Shown here piece after piece: positions 41,137 through 49,322 of a stretch of DNA of 60,886 bases (position 1 is the first letter of the stretch; every line of letters begins with the position of its first letter). The stretch is from Candidatus Gallacutalibacter stercoravium (GTDB lineage Bacteria > Bacillota > Clostridia > Oscillospirales > Acutalibacteraceae). The DNA is taken from contig DVJE01000026.1 of NCBI GenBank assembly GCA_018716975.1, positions 1-60,886 of the forward strand, read 5' to 3'. The notes beneath the pieces are model-generated. The model had not been told where the DNA came from. It saw only the letters and a list, made by a program, of their open reading frames with translations, and searched no databases. The translations under genes and the position numbers were made by a program.

Positions 41137-43026
41137 TTACCGGGTCTGCCGCCGTTTTACAAACAAGGCGGCAACCATAGTCCCGGTTGCTGCAACCAAC
41201 ATAACAATAAACCACACAATTAGGTTGCCGCTCTCGCCGGTGTTGCTGCCTGAGCTGGCGGATTCAGCCGGCTTTTGGCTCTGCGCAGACGATTCGCCGG
41301 TAGCGCTGCTGGCAGAACTGGCGGGCTGTTCCGAAATACTCGATTCATTCTTGCCGTCGTTGTCAGTGTTACCGTCATTGTCTGTATTGCCGTCGCCAGG
41401 TTGCTCAGGTACAATAACCGGGATGGTTTGCTCTTCGGTATAGCCGCAAACCGAGCAAGTTCTCTCTTGCATACCGGTTTCTGTTTCGGTGGCCTCCTTA
41501 GTTACTTTCCATTCGCCAAAGGAATGCGGCGCAACATTGCTGATTTCTCCGCAGGAGCATTCCTGCCAGTGATTCGTTGCGTCATATTTCCATTCTGTGG
41601 CAAAGCTGTGCTCATGGAGGTTATAGCTGCCGTCTTCTGCTTGATCCAAGAGGATGCTGTCTGATTTATTGGTGATAACCGGATCTGTGTAGGCGCCGCC
41701 GCTGGTGTTTTCAGTATAGATGAGATCTCTTGTACCCTCGGCGCTGTTGTCGGTATAGGTAAGAGCCGCCGATTTATCGAAAGTAAGAGAGGTATCGCCG
41801 TTTTTGCTGTCGAGATTAATCCCATACCAAGAAGTATCGCCGGTGATTACGCCCAATTGGCCGCTAACGGAAACATCAGAACCGCTTACCACCAGCGGAG
41901 CGCCTGTAATGGCGTTTTCATGATCCAAAGTAACATTTTCTAGTACGACGCCTTGAGAGGTGTAAACATTCAAGGTGTGTTTGTTGTCATCTGTTGTTTT
42001 TAAGGTGCCGTTTTTAATGGTGATATTGCTGGAATTGAGCACCTGAACCAAATGGCGGTCGTTATTGTTTGCCCAAGTGCCGGTAAAGCTATCGGAAGCA
42101 GTGAGGGTATGCCCATTGAGATCCAGCGTAACATTGCTTAGGTTGCTGAGATCGACCATGCTGTCTACCTGAATATCGCTCATCAGACGCACGGTGGTTC
42201 CCGAAACAAGGTTTTTCGAAATTTGTTCCACGAAATTGCTCTTGTCGTCTACCAGGATGGTAAAGCCCTTTAACTCCACGTTATCGCCGCTGATGCCGGG
42301 GTTCCAAGCGTAGCCGTAGTCAGGGGAGGAATAGCCCGCATACGTGTTGTTGGTGAAGTCCTGCACCACGTTTTGCGCGGTAACGGTGCCGTTGGTAACG
42401 GCGCGGGCGTTAATCCAAGAATAAAGCGTAACGTCTTCCAGCACAGTGGTTCCGGCATCTGCTACGTCAATATAGATGGAGCCGCTGTTTTGGGTGCCGT
42501 CATCATATTCATAGGGCAGCAAGGTGATGCCGGTTAGCGTCAAATCTCGTCCGGTGCCGGCAAGCTCAATCACCTTGTTGCAGCCGCCGTCGTAGTAATC
42601 GTTAGGGTTGCCCTTAAGAGACAAGTTTTCCAAAACCACGCCTTGGCCGCTGATGGTGATAAAATTTTGATTGTGCCAGACGCCGCCTTGCTGTGCACCG
42701 GGGTTGTAGGAGCTGGTAATGGTGACATCGCCGATGCCACGGATGGTTAGGTTATTAGCGTAGATAGGGAACACAAACCCCGTTTCGCCGTTAATGGTTA
42801 CATTCACGGATAGGCCGGCATCACCGATATCATATGTGCCAGCGGAGATCTCCCAAACCTGACCGTCCGCCTGGTTTTGAATGGCCGATTTTAGCTGTTC
42901 TTCGGTCGAGATGGATATGATCTCGCCTTCGTCAGCTGCCAGTGCAACGGTGGGCAGAGCGCAAATCACTAAGGTTAGCGCTAGGAGCACAGATAGGAAT
43001 TTGCTCCATGTGTTTTTTGTCTTCAA
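41137..43026 (-). CDS. Surface-exposed parallel beta-helix protein
   Basis: The start is TTG 43026, with AAGGAGG eight bases upstream; the encoded N-terminus is then a clean signal peptide (KNTWSKFLSVLLALTLVICA, cleaved near VALAAD). A longer ATG frame would add basic residues and overlap the upstream gene. Residues about 40-440 are beta-helix-like repeats (GVVLENLSLKG, GTVTAQNV, NITIKNGTLK, GVVLENVTLDH). Then comes a Cys-containing module with HWQECSCGEISN and ERTCSVCGYTEEQTIP, an Asn/Asp and Ser/Ala-rich linker, and a C-terminal NTGESGNL, hydrophobic helix and KRRQTR tail. This looks like a variant sortase signal. A role in adhesion or glycan binding is inferred. Confidence 0.8.
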   Translation of the reverse strand: MKTKNTWSKFLSVLLALTLVICALPTVALAADEGEIISISTEEQLKSAIQNQADGQVWEISAGTYDIGDAGLSVNVTINGETGFVFPIYANNLTIRGIGDVTITSSYNPGAQQGGVWHNQNFITISGQGVVLENLSLKGNPNDYYDGGCNKVIELAGTGRDLTLTGITLLPYEYDDGTQNSGSIYIDVADAGTTVLEDVTLYSWINARAVTNGTVTAQNVVQDFTNNTYAGYSSPDYGYAWNPGISGDNVELKGFTILVDDKSNFVEQISKNLVSGTTVRLMSDIQVDSMVDLSNLSNVTLDLNGHTLTASDSFTGTWANNNDRHLVQVLNSSNITIKNGTLKTTDDNKHTLNVYTSQGVVLENVTLDHENAITGAPLVVSGSDVSVSGQLGVITGDTSWYGINLDSKNGDTSLTFDKSAALTYTDNSAEGTRDLIYTENTSGGAYTDPVITNKSDSILLDQAEDGSYNLHEHSFATEWKYDATNHWQECSCGEISNVAPHSFGEWKVTKEATETETGMQERTCSVCGYTEEQTIPVIVPEQPGDGNTDNDGNTDNDGKNESSISEQPASSASSATGESSAQSQKPAESASSGSNTGESGNLIVWFIVMLVAATGTMVAALFVKRRQTR

Positions 43027-43069
43027 GATAAAAGCCTCCTTCTTTTTTGTTTGCGGGTTTCGCGGTAGT

Positions 43070-43348
43070 TTAGCTTTCCTCATCCGTCTCCTTCTCTAAA
43101 AAAATTGCTTTCATTAAATATTGCATGGCCTGTTGCTGTGATTCAAAGGCCAATGCTTGCCCGGTTAGGTATTGCAATGCGTCGTTCCACTCCCAAAGAT
43201 TGAAATCTTCAGGGTTAATCTTTCTTAAAGCGTGCCGGATAGCAAAAAGGTAGCGAGGCTGGCGTAAGTCGGAAAGATACATACAGCCGCATTTTACCGC
43301 TAAGTAATCTAATAATGGCAAGGGATTGCTGTTGCTTGCTGGCACCAT
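43070..43348 (-). CDS. Small protein of unknown function upstream of the surface protein
   Basis: This 92-residue, probably helical, cytosolic protein was not recognised. It begins MVPASNSNPLPLLDYLAVKCG and contains DLRQPRYLFAIRHALRKI and DFNLWEWNDALQYLTGQ. ATG 43348 lies seven bases after AAGGAG; upstream codons are in the leader. It is the first gene of an operon with the beta-helix surface protein, 43 bases apart, behind a promoter flanked by two dyads. It may regulate the operon or act with the surface protein. Confidence 0.65.
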   Translation of the reverse strand: MVPASNSNPLPLLDYLAVKCGCMYLSDLRQPRYLFAIRHALRKINPEDFNLWEWNDALQYLTGQALAFESQQQAMQYLMKAIFLEKETDEES

Positions 43349-43376
43349 AGCCCGACTCCTTTGCTGTAGAATTTCC

Positions 43377-43393
43377 AAAAAGTGTACTTTTTT
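43377..43393 (-). promoter_or_regulatory. Operator-like dyad 1
   Basis: AAAAAGTGTACTTTTTT, a palindrome with 7-bp arms around GT, lies downstream of the transcription start in the leader. A near-copy in inverted orientation is at 43498-43518. Confidence 0.55.
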
Positions 43394-43423
43394 AAAACCA
43401 AATCTTTTCTTTAATATAGCGAA

Positions 43424-43452
43424 AGTATACCACAAAAAATCTTTATTTTCAA
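43424..43452 (-). promoter_or_regulatory. Promoter of the surface protein operon
   Basis: On the minus strand TTGAAA (43452-43447), 17 bases, TATACT (43429-43424). It lies between the two dyads. Confidence 0.8.
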
Positions 43453-43497
43453 GCCTTGGGCAAACATTACCCGGCGTTTTCCTTTACTTCCCAATAA

Positions 43498-43518
43498 TTT
43501 AAAAAAGTACACCTTTTC
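43498..43518 (-). promoter_or_regulatory. Operator-like dyad 2
   Basis: TTTAAAAAAGTACACCTTTT is nearly the reverse complement of dyad 1 with its flank, placed about 50 bases upstream of the -35. Together they bracket the promoter, an arrangement suited to looping. Confidence 0.55.
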
Positions 43519-43560
43519 AAAAATAAATAAAAGCGACTTTGTTTATTTTTGCCGAAGCAA

Positions 43561-43591
43561 ACACCCCGCAGCATACTTGCCTGCGGGGTGT
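43561..43591. terminator. Intergenic hairpin
   Basis: Arms ACACCCCGCAG and CTGCGGGGTGT, loop of nine bases, followed on the plus strand by TGTTGT. No plus-strand gene ends here, so its role is unclear. Confidence 0.45.
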
Positions 43592-43650
43592 TGTTGTATG
43601 ATAGTTAGCCACTAACACTTAGATGTAAGAAAGCCGGGTTTTTAGGCAAT

Positions 43651-43683
43651 AAAAAAGCAGACGGAAATTTCCGTCTGCTTTTT
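43651..43683. terminator. Terminator of the lipoprotein gene
   Basis: An uninterrupted dyad AAAAAGCAGACGGAAA/TTTCCGTCTGCTTTTT lies 80 bases after the lipoprotein stop, with T runs on both strands. Confidence 0.85.
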
Positions 43684-43763
43684 GTGCCTGTAACAACGCA
43701 ATAAAAATGCTAAAACCAAAGAATCTTACCGGTGAACTGATAGCAAGAATAGCTTATTAGGCG

Positions 43764-44792
43764 TTAAGAAAGCTTACCCTCTACATAATTGGGATCGTAT
43801 TTGTTCAAGGCGCTGTCATTTACCGTATAACTGTTTTGCGCCACCAGCCCCTCAACATAAGCCGTGTATTCATCCGATTTCATTTGATAGAGGATTGAGT
43901 TTCTCTGTTCTGCATCTTGCAATTCGTCGGCCTTGCTGGCAATATCATCTTTCCAGAACAAATAATAAACCGAACCGGACTGCACGGCAACCGCCTGATT
44001 GTTTCCTGAATCCTGCAATTCGTTGGTGATGGTGTCGGAAAAACCGATGCTGTCAAGCTGATTGGTAATCTCCTGCAAAGGGGAACTGTCCAGCTCTTCG
44101 GACGTCTGATATTCCTCAGCAATTTCTTCAATGCTCTTTTCGCCGTTGTTAAGCTGCTGGGCGTAGCCTTCAAACTGCTCTTTAATCTCGGCGATTTCTT
44201 CATCGGATAAAGAAAGGCTGTTGCCGTCCTCGTCCGTAGTGGTCAAACCCTTGGTAAAGTACCGCAGGTTAACATAATTATCTACAAAATAATCTTCCAG
44301 CTCTTCATCGCTTACCGGCTGGGTGCCGTTTTCACCATAAACCGCGTCAAACAGTTTTTCGTTATACAAATTATATAAAGAGGTAGCCTTTAAATAAGAA
44401 TCTTTCGAGATACCAAAATCTTCATATTGGGTAGACCAAGATTCGCCGCCGTCGGCCTCGGCCTGCGCAATTTCTTCTTGTGTGGGCAGCAAGTTAAGCT
44501 TAGCCAACTCGTTATATACGGCCAGCCAGCTTTGGCAATTTTCTAAAGCGGTGTTTTTTACCCAATCGTAACCGCTTTGTTCCTCTATGGTTTGGCTCAG
44601 CAGCGGGGTGCTGCTGTCGGAAGATTGATAGTAAGCGGTTTGATAATTGGTCAGCTCATAATAAATATAAACGCCGATGGCCAAGGTTTGATCGCCGCTT
44701 TTTACCGACCAGCTTTGATCTGCGCAACCGGTGGCGCTTACCGCGACAACCGCGGCGAGAAGCAACGCCGCCAGCTTTTTAACCCGTTTCAT
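43764..44792 (-). CDS. Foldase-like (SurA/PrsA N-domain) lipoprotein
   Basis: This 342-residue lipoprotein begins MKRVKKLAALLLAAVVAVSA with a lipobox SATGC and modified Cys near residue 23. The acidic body resembles the chaperone part of PrsA/SurA-type proteins: LENCQSWLAVYNELAKLNLL, TQEEIAQAEAD, SDEELEDYFVDNYVNLRYF and SDEEIAEIKEQFEGYAQQL. I cannot find a clear parvulin active-site pattern, so it may be a chaperone without isomerase activity. ATG 44792 has GGGAGG 11 bases upstream; the frame extends 38 codons further but without a signal peptide start. It is monocistronic. Confidence 0.75.
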   Translation of the reverse strand: MKRVKKLAALLLAAVVAVSATGCADQSWSVKSGDQTLAIGVYIYYELTNYQTAYYQSSDSSTPLLSQTIEEQSGYDWVKNTALENCQSWLAVYNELAKLNLLPTQEEIAQAEADGGESWSTQYEDFGISKDSYLKATSLYNLYNEKLFDAVYGENGTQPVSDEELEDYFVDNYVNLRYFTKGLTTTDEDGNSLSLSDEEIAEIKEQFEGYAQQLNNGEKSIEEIAEEYQTSEELDSSPLQEITNQLDSIGFSDTITNELQDSGNNQAVAVQSGSVYYLFWKDDIASKADELQDAEQRNSILYQMKSDEYTAYVEGLVAQNSYTVNDSALNKYDPNYVEGKLS

Positions 44793-44945
44793 CAAAAGAA
44801 AAACCTCCCGTTGCTTTGATAGTGATCCTTTTTTGTTGGCGTCTGCGGGATGGCGCAATGCCACTATGCCGCAATGCCAAAACCAAGCGCGCGCTTTCTC
44901 CTCCATTTTATCCGCCAGAGCGGCAGCACGCGGCCTATCTTCTCA

Positions 44946-44974
44946 ATTATACACGCCGAAGCGGTTTTTGTCCA
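44946..44974 (-). promoter_or_regulatory. Promoter of the foldase-like lipoprotein
   Basis: On the minus strand TGGACA (44974-44969), 17 bases, TATAAT (44951-44946), with a leader of about 145 bases. Confidence 0.75.
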
Positions 44975-45026
44975 TGCCCATAACCGGCGAATATACTGTA
45001 TTTTCTTCGCTTTACCATAAAGGAGG

Positions 45027-45866
45027 CTAGCGGCCTTTTCGAAATTGGCGGGGGCTTTGGCCGGTTTGCTCTTTAAAGGCCCGGTTAAAGGTGCGCTGGC
45101 TTTCAAACCCGCAATCAAAGGCCAGCTGGGTTATGGGCAAGTCTGTGCCCCGCAGCAGTTCCTGAGCGCGGGCCACGCGCAAAGCGTTTAAATATTCGTT
45201 AAAACCCACGTGCAGCCGCTCAGAAAACACATGAGAAAGATGAAACGGGCTTACATTAAGCGCCCGAGCCAGCGATGCCAGCGATAAAGGAGAGCGAAAA
45301 TTTTGCGATACATAGGTAACCAGGCGATAGGTTAAATCAAAAAAGTTTCCATCGGTGTTGTCCACCAGCTGAAGCTGGGGCAGAATGCGGCACAAGATAA
45401 GCTGGGTATAGATGCTGTAAATTCGTTCCCATTCGGCGGCGCTATCTGAAAGAGCGCCGGTTTCTCTACCGCCAAAGTTGTTTTTCTGCTTGCTTTGGCG
45501 CAGCAATGCCCGCATACAGTATGGAACATCGCGGTGGAGGTTTTCCGACAGGATGAAGGGATATGCGGGGTGAGACTTTAGCAAGCTATTGGTATAAGGT
45601 CCCGCCAGTTGGGTGGGTAGGATAGAAACCAAAAAACGGTTGCCTTCTACCTGAGGCGGAGTGCGGTAGCTGTGCACACTGTCGGGAAAAATGACCGCCA
45701 GTTCTCCTGGATGCAACAGTCTGGTGCTGGCCCCCACCGTGACCTCAACGACGCCGCCGGCGCAATAGAGCAGCTCCAGCTGGGCGTGCAAATGGGCAGC
45801 AAAGGTCATATCGGATGTTTGAAAAATTTGCGGCACATCAGAACGCTTTTCATAAAAAGGAATCAT
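45027..45866 (-). CDS. AraC-family transcriptional regulator with cupin sensor
   Basis: This 279-residue protein has an N-terminal cupin-type sugar-sensing domain (HLHAQLELLYCAGGVVEVTVG and LHPGELAVIFPDSVHSY) and a C-terminal double helix-turn-helix. The latter carries LASLARALNVSPFHLSHVF near residue 200 and the signature ITQLAFDCGFESQRTFNRAF near 248, ending GQSPRQFR. It is divergent from the oxidoreductase-UROD-ThuA operon, 191 bases apart, so it is the likely regulator of the carbohydrate locus, probably as an activator. ATG 45866 follows GGGGGG. Confidence 0.92.
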   Translation of the reverse strand: MIPFYEKRSDVPQIFQTSDMTFAAHLHAQLELLYCAGGVVEVTVGASTRLLHPGELAVIFPDSVHSYRTPPQVEGNRFLVSILPTQLAGPYTNSLLKSHPAYPFILSENLHRDVPYCMRALLRQSKQKNNFGGRETGALSDSAAEWERIYSIYTQLILCRILPQLQLVDNTDGNFFDLTYRLVTYVSQNFRSPLSLASLARALNVSPFHLSHVFSERLHVGFNEYLNALRVARAQELLRGTDLPITQLAFDCGFESQRTFNRAFKEQTGQSPRQFRKGR

Positions 45867-45975
45867 TTATCCGCCCCCCTATAGGACGTGTTTTCGCCTA
45901 AGCGCCGGGCTTTTTCGCATGCAAAATACGCCCGGAAGAAGCGCAATATTTGGCTAAAATCCAATAGGATCTGTC

Positions 45976-46004
45976 CTGTATTTTACAACAAGCTGTGCTA
46001 TAAT
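45976..46004 (+). promoter_or_regulatory. Promoter of the oxidoreductase operon, with AraC-site candidate
   Basis: TATAAT at 45999-46004 with TGC directly upstream (extended -10) and a poor -35, as expected for an activated promoter. The dyad AGGATCTGTCCT with extended arms (about 45963-45983) overlaps the -35 and is a candidate AraC-regulator site. Confidence 0.6.
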
Positions 46005-46057
46005 GCAAGCTGAACTATCATGAGACAAACAAACGTTAATTTTTAGGAGGATTTGCC

Positions 46058-47113
46058 ATGCAACATACTTCGGCTATTATCGGTTACGGTGGGATGGGCT
46101 CTTGGCACCATCAAAGCATATCAGAAAAGGTGCCGGCCATCCGGGTGAAGGGCACTTATGATATCCGGCAAGAGGCCCGCGAAAAGGCCGTTGCCAACGG
46201 CTTGGTGGCTTATGAGACTGTGGAGCAGCTACTGGACGACAAAGAAGTGGATTTGGTAACCATTGCGGTGCCGAATAACTTTCACAAAGATTATGCCATC
46301 CGTTGCCTGCGGGCGGGGAAGAATGTGGTGTGCGAAAAGCCGGTTACCCTAAACGCCGCCGAGCTGGAAGAGATCATCGCTGTGTCTAAGGAGACGGGCA
46401 AGCTGTTTACCGTGCACCAGAACCGCCGCTGGGATAGGGACTATGTGATGATTAAAAAGTTATTGCAAGACGGCACCATCGGCAAGCCGTATTTTATTGA
46501 AAGCCGTGTGCAAGGTTCCCGCGGCGCCATGTACGGTTGGCGCGGCTACAAGGTAAACGGCGGCGGCATGCTGCTGGATTGGGGCGTGCATCTGCTGGAT
46601 CAGCTGCTGGATCTGATCCCCTCTAAGGTGGTATCGGTAACCGCCCATTTGATCTCGGTGTTCACCGAAGAGGTGGATGACAACATCAAGGTGCTGCTGC
46701 GCTTTGAAAACGGCGTTTCGGCTCTGTGCGAAATGTCTACCAACTGCTTTATCAATTTGCCTCGTTGGCATGTGTCTTGTGATGACGGCACCGCTGTGAT
46801 AGAGGATTGGAGCTGCCAAGGCAAAATGGTGCAGCTTTCCACCGATAAGGCCATGGAGTGGGCCGACGACATCGTTTACACGGAAGCTGGCCCCACTCGC
46901 ACGATGGCGCCCCGTCCGGCCCATACGACGCGGGAGCTGTCGCTGCCCGAGGTCAACTCCGACTGGTCGGATTATTACAACAATATTGTAGATGTGCTGG
47001 ATAACAACGCAGAGCTGATTGTAAAGCCCGAGCAAGCGTTGCGGGTAATGAAGGTAGTGGACACGGCTTTTGAATCTCAGCGTATTGGCGCCGGTATCGC
47101 CTGCAATATTTAA
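46058..47113 (+). CDS. Gfo/Idh/MocA family oxidoreductase (first copy)
   Basis: This 351-residue NAD(P)-dependent dehydrogenase of sugar derivatives has a Rossmann start IIGYGGMGSWHHQ near residue 7, IAVPNNFHKDYAIR near 72 and the family signature NVVCEKPVTLN near 92. The C-terminal sheet domain includes GGGMLLDWGVHLLDQLLDL near 168, which holds the catalytic Asp/His region. The substrate is probably a free or linked sugar oxidised at a ring hydroxyl. It heads the operon divergent from AraC. ATG 46058 follows TAGGAGG. Confidence 0.92.
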   Translation: MQHTSAIIGYGGMGSWHHQSISEKVPAIRVKGTYDIRQEAREKAVANGLVAYETVEQLLDDKEVDLVTIAVPNNFHKDYAIRCLRAGKNVVCEKPVTLNAAELEEIIAVSKETGKLFTVHQNRRWDRDYVMIKKLLQDGTIGKPYFIESRVQGSRGAMYGWRGYKVNGGGMLLDWGVHLLDQLLDLIPSKVVSVTAHLISVFTEEVDDNIKVLLRFENGVSALCEMSTNCFINLPRWHVSCDDGTAVIEDWSCQGKMVQLSTDKAMEWADDIVYTEAGPTRTMAPRPAHTTRELSLPEVNSDWSDYYNNIVDVLDNNAELIVKPEQALRVMKVVDTAFESQRIGAGIACNI

Positions 47114-47165
47114 CTTTAAAATTATCATATTTTCATGCGAAAAGAAACGGTAGGGAGGGATCTTT

Positions 47166-48458
47166 ATGCCCCAGCAACCGGCTGATAAGGAGCAGCTTTT
47201 TGCCACCAAGGAGGAAACCGAGCAATTGCGCCGGTTGGCCCGGCGGTACGCCGAGATAGCCGCGCTGGATACCCAAGCGCAGCGGCGGGAACGGATGCGT
47301 GACAATAACGACTTGCACCCGGGCCGCCCGCCGGTGCTCATCGACGAGGTGCCTTGGCACGAGATGGACATAGACGGTAAGCTGCAGTTGCGCTGCGTTA
47401 CCCCGTTTGCCCGCGAGATGGAATGGTTTTTCCGCCGTAGGCTGTTTGCGTGGGAGTATTTTCCCGCCGATATGGTGATGGAAGATGTTTATGCCCTCTC
47501 TAAAACCGTGCATTCCACAGGCAACGGCCTAGAAGTGGACGAAACAGTTCACGTGACGGATCAGAAAAACACCATCGTTTCACACGAGTATCATGACCAG
47601 TTGGCAACCGACGCCGATTTGGAGCGCATGCACATGCCGGTGATTACCACCGATGAGGAGTGGGATGCCCGGCGGCTGCAAGCGGCACAAGAGATTTTGG
47701 ACGGTATTTTGCCCGTTAAGCTGCGGGGGCTTTATGTGTATTATGCGCCCTGGGATCAGATCCCCCGTTACCGTGGAGTGGAGCCCATCTTGTTGGATAT
47801 GGTGGATAGGCCGGAGTTTTTGCACCGCATTATTGAAAAATTCACCCAAGAAGGGCTGTGCCTGGTGGATCAATATGAAAAGCTGGGCCTGCTGGAGCTG
47901 GATATTCCTGATTTGCACTGCACTCCGCCCTATGTAAGCGATCTGCCGGCCCCCGATTATCAGGGCGGCAAACCCAGGGCGAAGGATGTGTGGTTCCGCA
48001 CCATGGCCCAGATGTTTTCCACTGTTTCCCCGGCCATGCAAAAGGAGTTTGACCTGGACTATTCTAAGCGCCTGTATGAACGGTTTGGCCTGGTGTACTA
48101 CGGTTGCTGCGAACCGCTGGATAATAAAATAGCCCTGCTCAAAGAGATGATCCCCAACCTGCGTAAAATCGGCGTGAGCCCCTGGGCCAATGTGCAAAGC
48201 AGCGCTGAGCAAATGGGCAAGAATTATGTTTACGCCCGCAAGCCCAATCCCGCCAATGTAGCGATTCAAACCGATCCCGAGGTGATACGGGCCGAAATCA
48301 GCGAAACAGTGGAGGCTTGTGAAAAGTACGGCTGCCCCTACGAATTTGTGCTCAAGGATATCAGCACAGTTTCTTACCGGCCGGAAAATCTCATTGTTTG
48401 GGAGCGCACGGTGCGCGAGGTGCTCGACGGTTATTACGGCAAGCGCCCCGGTTGCTAA
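47166..48458 (+). CDS. UROD/MetE-fold protein, noncanonical metal-site subfamily (copy A)
   Basis: This 430-residue protein is closely similar to the one at 59456-60697. Shared blocks are RPPVLIDEVPWHEM, GVEPILLDMVDRPEFLH, LHCTPPYVSDLP, VWFRTMAQMFSTVS, YYGCCEPL, LRKIGVSPWANV and YVYARKPNPANV. The fold is UROD-like: YYGCCEPL falls where the family HxCG metal loop lies. Here Tyr replaces the His, and the third ligand position reads ARKPNP, so the usual zinc set is broken; the local CC and the HC at 251-252 may substitute. The reaction is unknown. ATG 47166 follows AGGGAGG. It lies between an oxidoreductase and a ThuA-like gene. Confidence 0.75.
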   Translation: MPQQPADKEQLFATKEETEQLRRLARRYAEIAALDTQAQRRERMRDNNDLHPGRPPVLIDEVPWHEMDIDGKLQLRCVTPFAREMEWFFRRRLFAWEYFPADMVMEDVYALSKTVHSTGNGLEVDETVHVTDQKNTIVSHEYHDQLATDADLERMHMPVITTDEEWDARRLQAAQEILDGILPVKLRGLYVYYAPWDQIPRYRGVEPILLDMVDRPEFLHRIIEKFTQEGLCLVDQYEKLGLLELDIPDLHCTPPYVSDLPAPDYQGGKPRAKDVWFRTMAQMFSTVSPAMQKEFDLDYSKRLYERFGLVYYGCCEPLDNKIALLKEMIPNLRKIGVSPWANVQSSAEQMGKNYVYARKPNPANVAIQTDPEVIRAEISETVEACEKYGCPYEFVLKDISTVSYRPENLIVWERTVREVLDGYYGKRPGC

Positions 48459-48531
48459 GCGCCGGTGTGCAGAAAAGAGCCGGATCTCCGGCTAAATGAT
48501 AGAAAAGCAAACACAGATAGGAGGAACTATC

Positions 48532-49254
48532 ATGAAAAAAGCATTGATTGTGCAAGGTGGATGGGACGGCCATGAGCCTCAATTGACCAGCAAGCGCTTT
48601 GCTGGGTTGCTGGAAGAAGAAGGCTTTTCGGTTACGATTAGCGATACCTTGGAATGCCTGCGGGATCTTGACGAGCTGATGACCTATGACTTGATGGTGG
48701 CCTGCTGGACCATGGGCGAAATCCCAGGCGAATGCTCGAAAAACGTGGCCAAAGCCGTGGGCGCAGGCATGGGCTTGGCGGGCTGCCATGGCGGTATGTG
48801 CGACTCCTTTAGACAAGATACCGAATGGCAGTTTATGACCGGTGGTCAATGGGTTAGCCACCCCGGCGGCGATGGCATTGAGTATATGGTGAACATTTGC
48901 AAGGGTTCCAGCCCTATTGTAGAGGGGCTGGAGGACTTCCCGGTGTGCAGCGAGCACTATTATCTGCATGTGGATCCCGCCATTGAAGTACTGGCCACTA
49001 CCCGCTTCCCCTGCGTTACTTATTACCACATTTCCAACAAGCCGGTGGATATGCCTGTGGCCTGGACCAAGTTCTGGGGCAACGGCCGCGTGTTTTACAC
49101 CTCTTTGGGCCATCACGACGATGTGTTTGATAAGTCTCCCACCGCCCAGGTGCTGATGAAGCGCGGTATGCTGTGGGCCGCCGAGGGCAAGGCTTACGCC
49201 AAAGAGCACGGCCTGACCACCGAGCGCTTTGAAAATACGGCAAAGATGTATTAA
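48532..49254 (+). CDS. ThuA-like protein (glutamine amidotransferase-like fold), copy 1
   Basis: This 240-residue protein of the ThuA family has ALIVQGGWDGHEPQLTSKRF at the start, YDLMVACWTMGEIP near residue 56, GMGLAGCHGGMCDSF near 81, and RVFYTSLGHHDDVFD near 185. ThuA proteins occur in trehalose/sucrose-utilisation clusters with Gfo/Idh oxidoreductases, where keto-sugar processing is known; the exact reaction is not settled. ATG 48532 follows AGGAGGA; the frame opens 12 codons earlier without a site. The GCHGG segment resembles a nucleophile elbow with Cys. Confidence 0.88.
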   Translation: MKKALIVQGGWDGHEPQLTSKRFAGLLEEEGFSVTISDTLECLRDLDELMTYDLMVACWTMGEIPGECSKNVAKAVGAGMGLAGCHGGMCDSFRQDTEWQFMTGGQWVSHPGGDGIEYMVNICKGSSPIVEGLEDFPVCSEHYYLHVDPAIEVLATTRFPCVTYYHISNKPVDMPVAWTKFWGNGRVFYTSLGHHDDVFDKSPTAQVLMKRGMLWAAEGKAYAKEHGLTTERFENTAKMY

Positions 49255-49322
49255 GCCGGGCGCTACGGCTCGGCGGCCCCGGCTGGGGCCGAACAAACCC
49301 AATTAAGAAAGGAACGATACCC

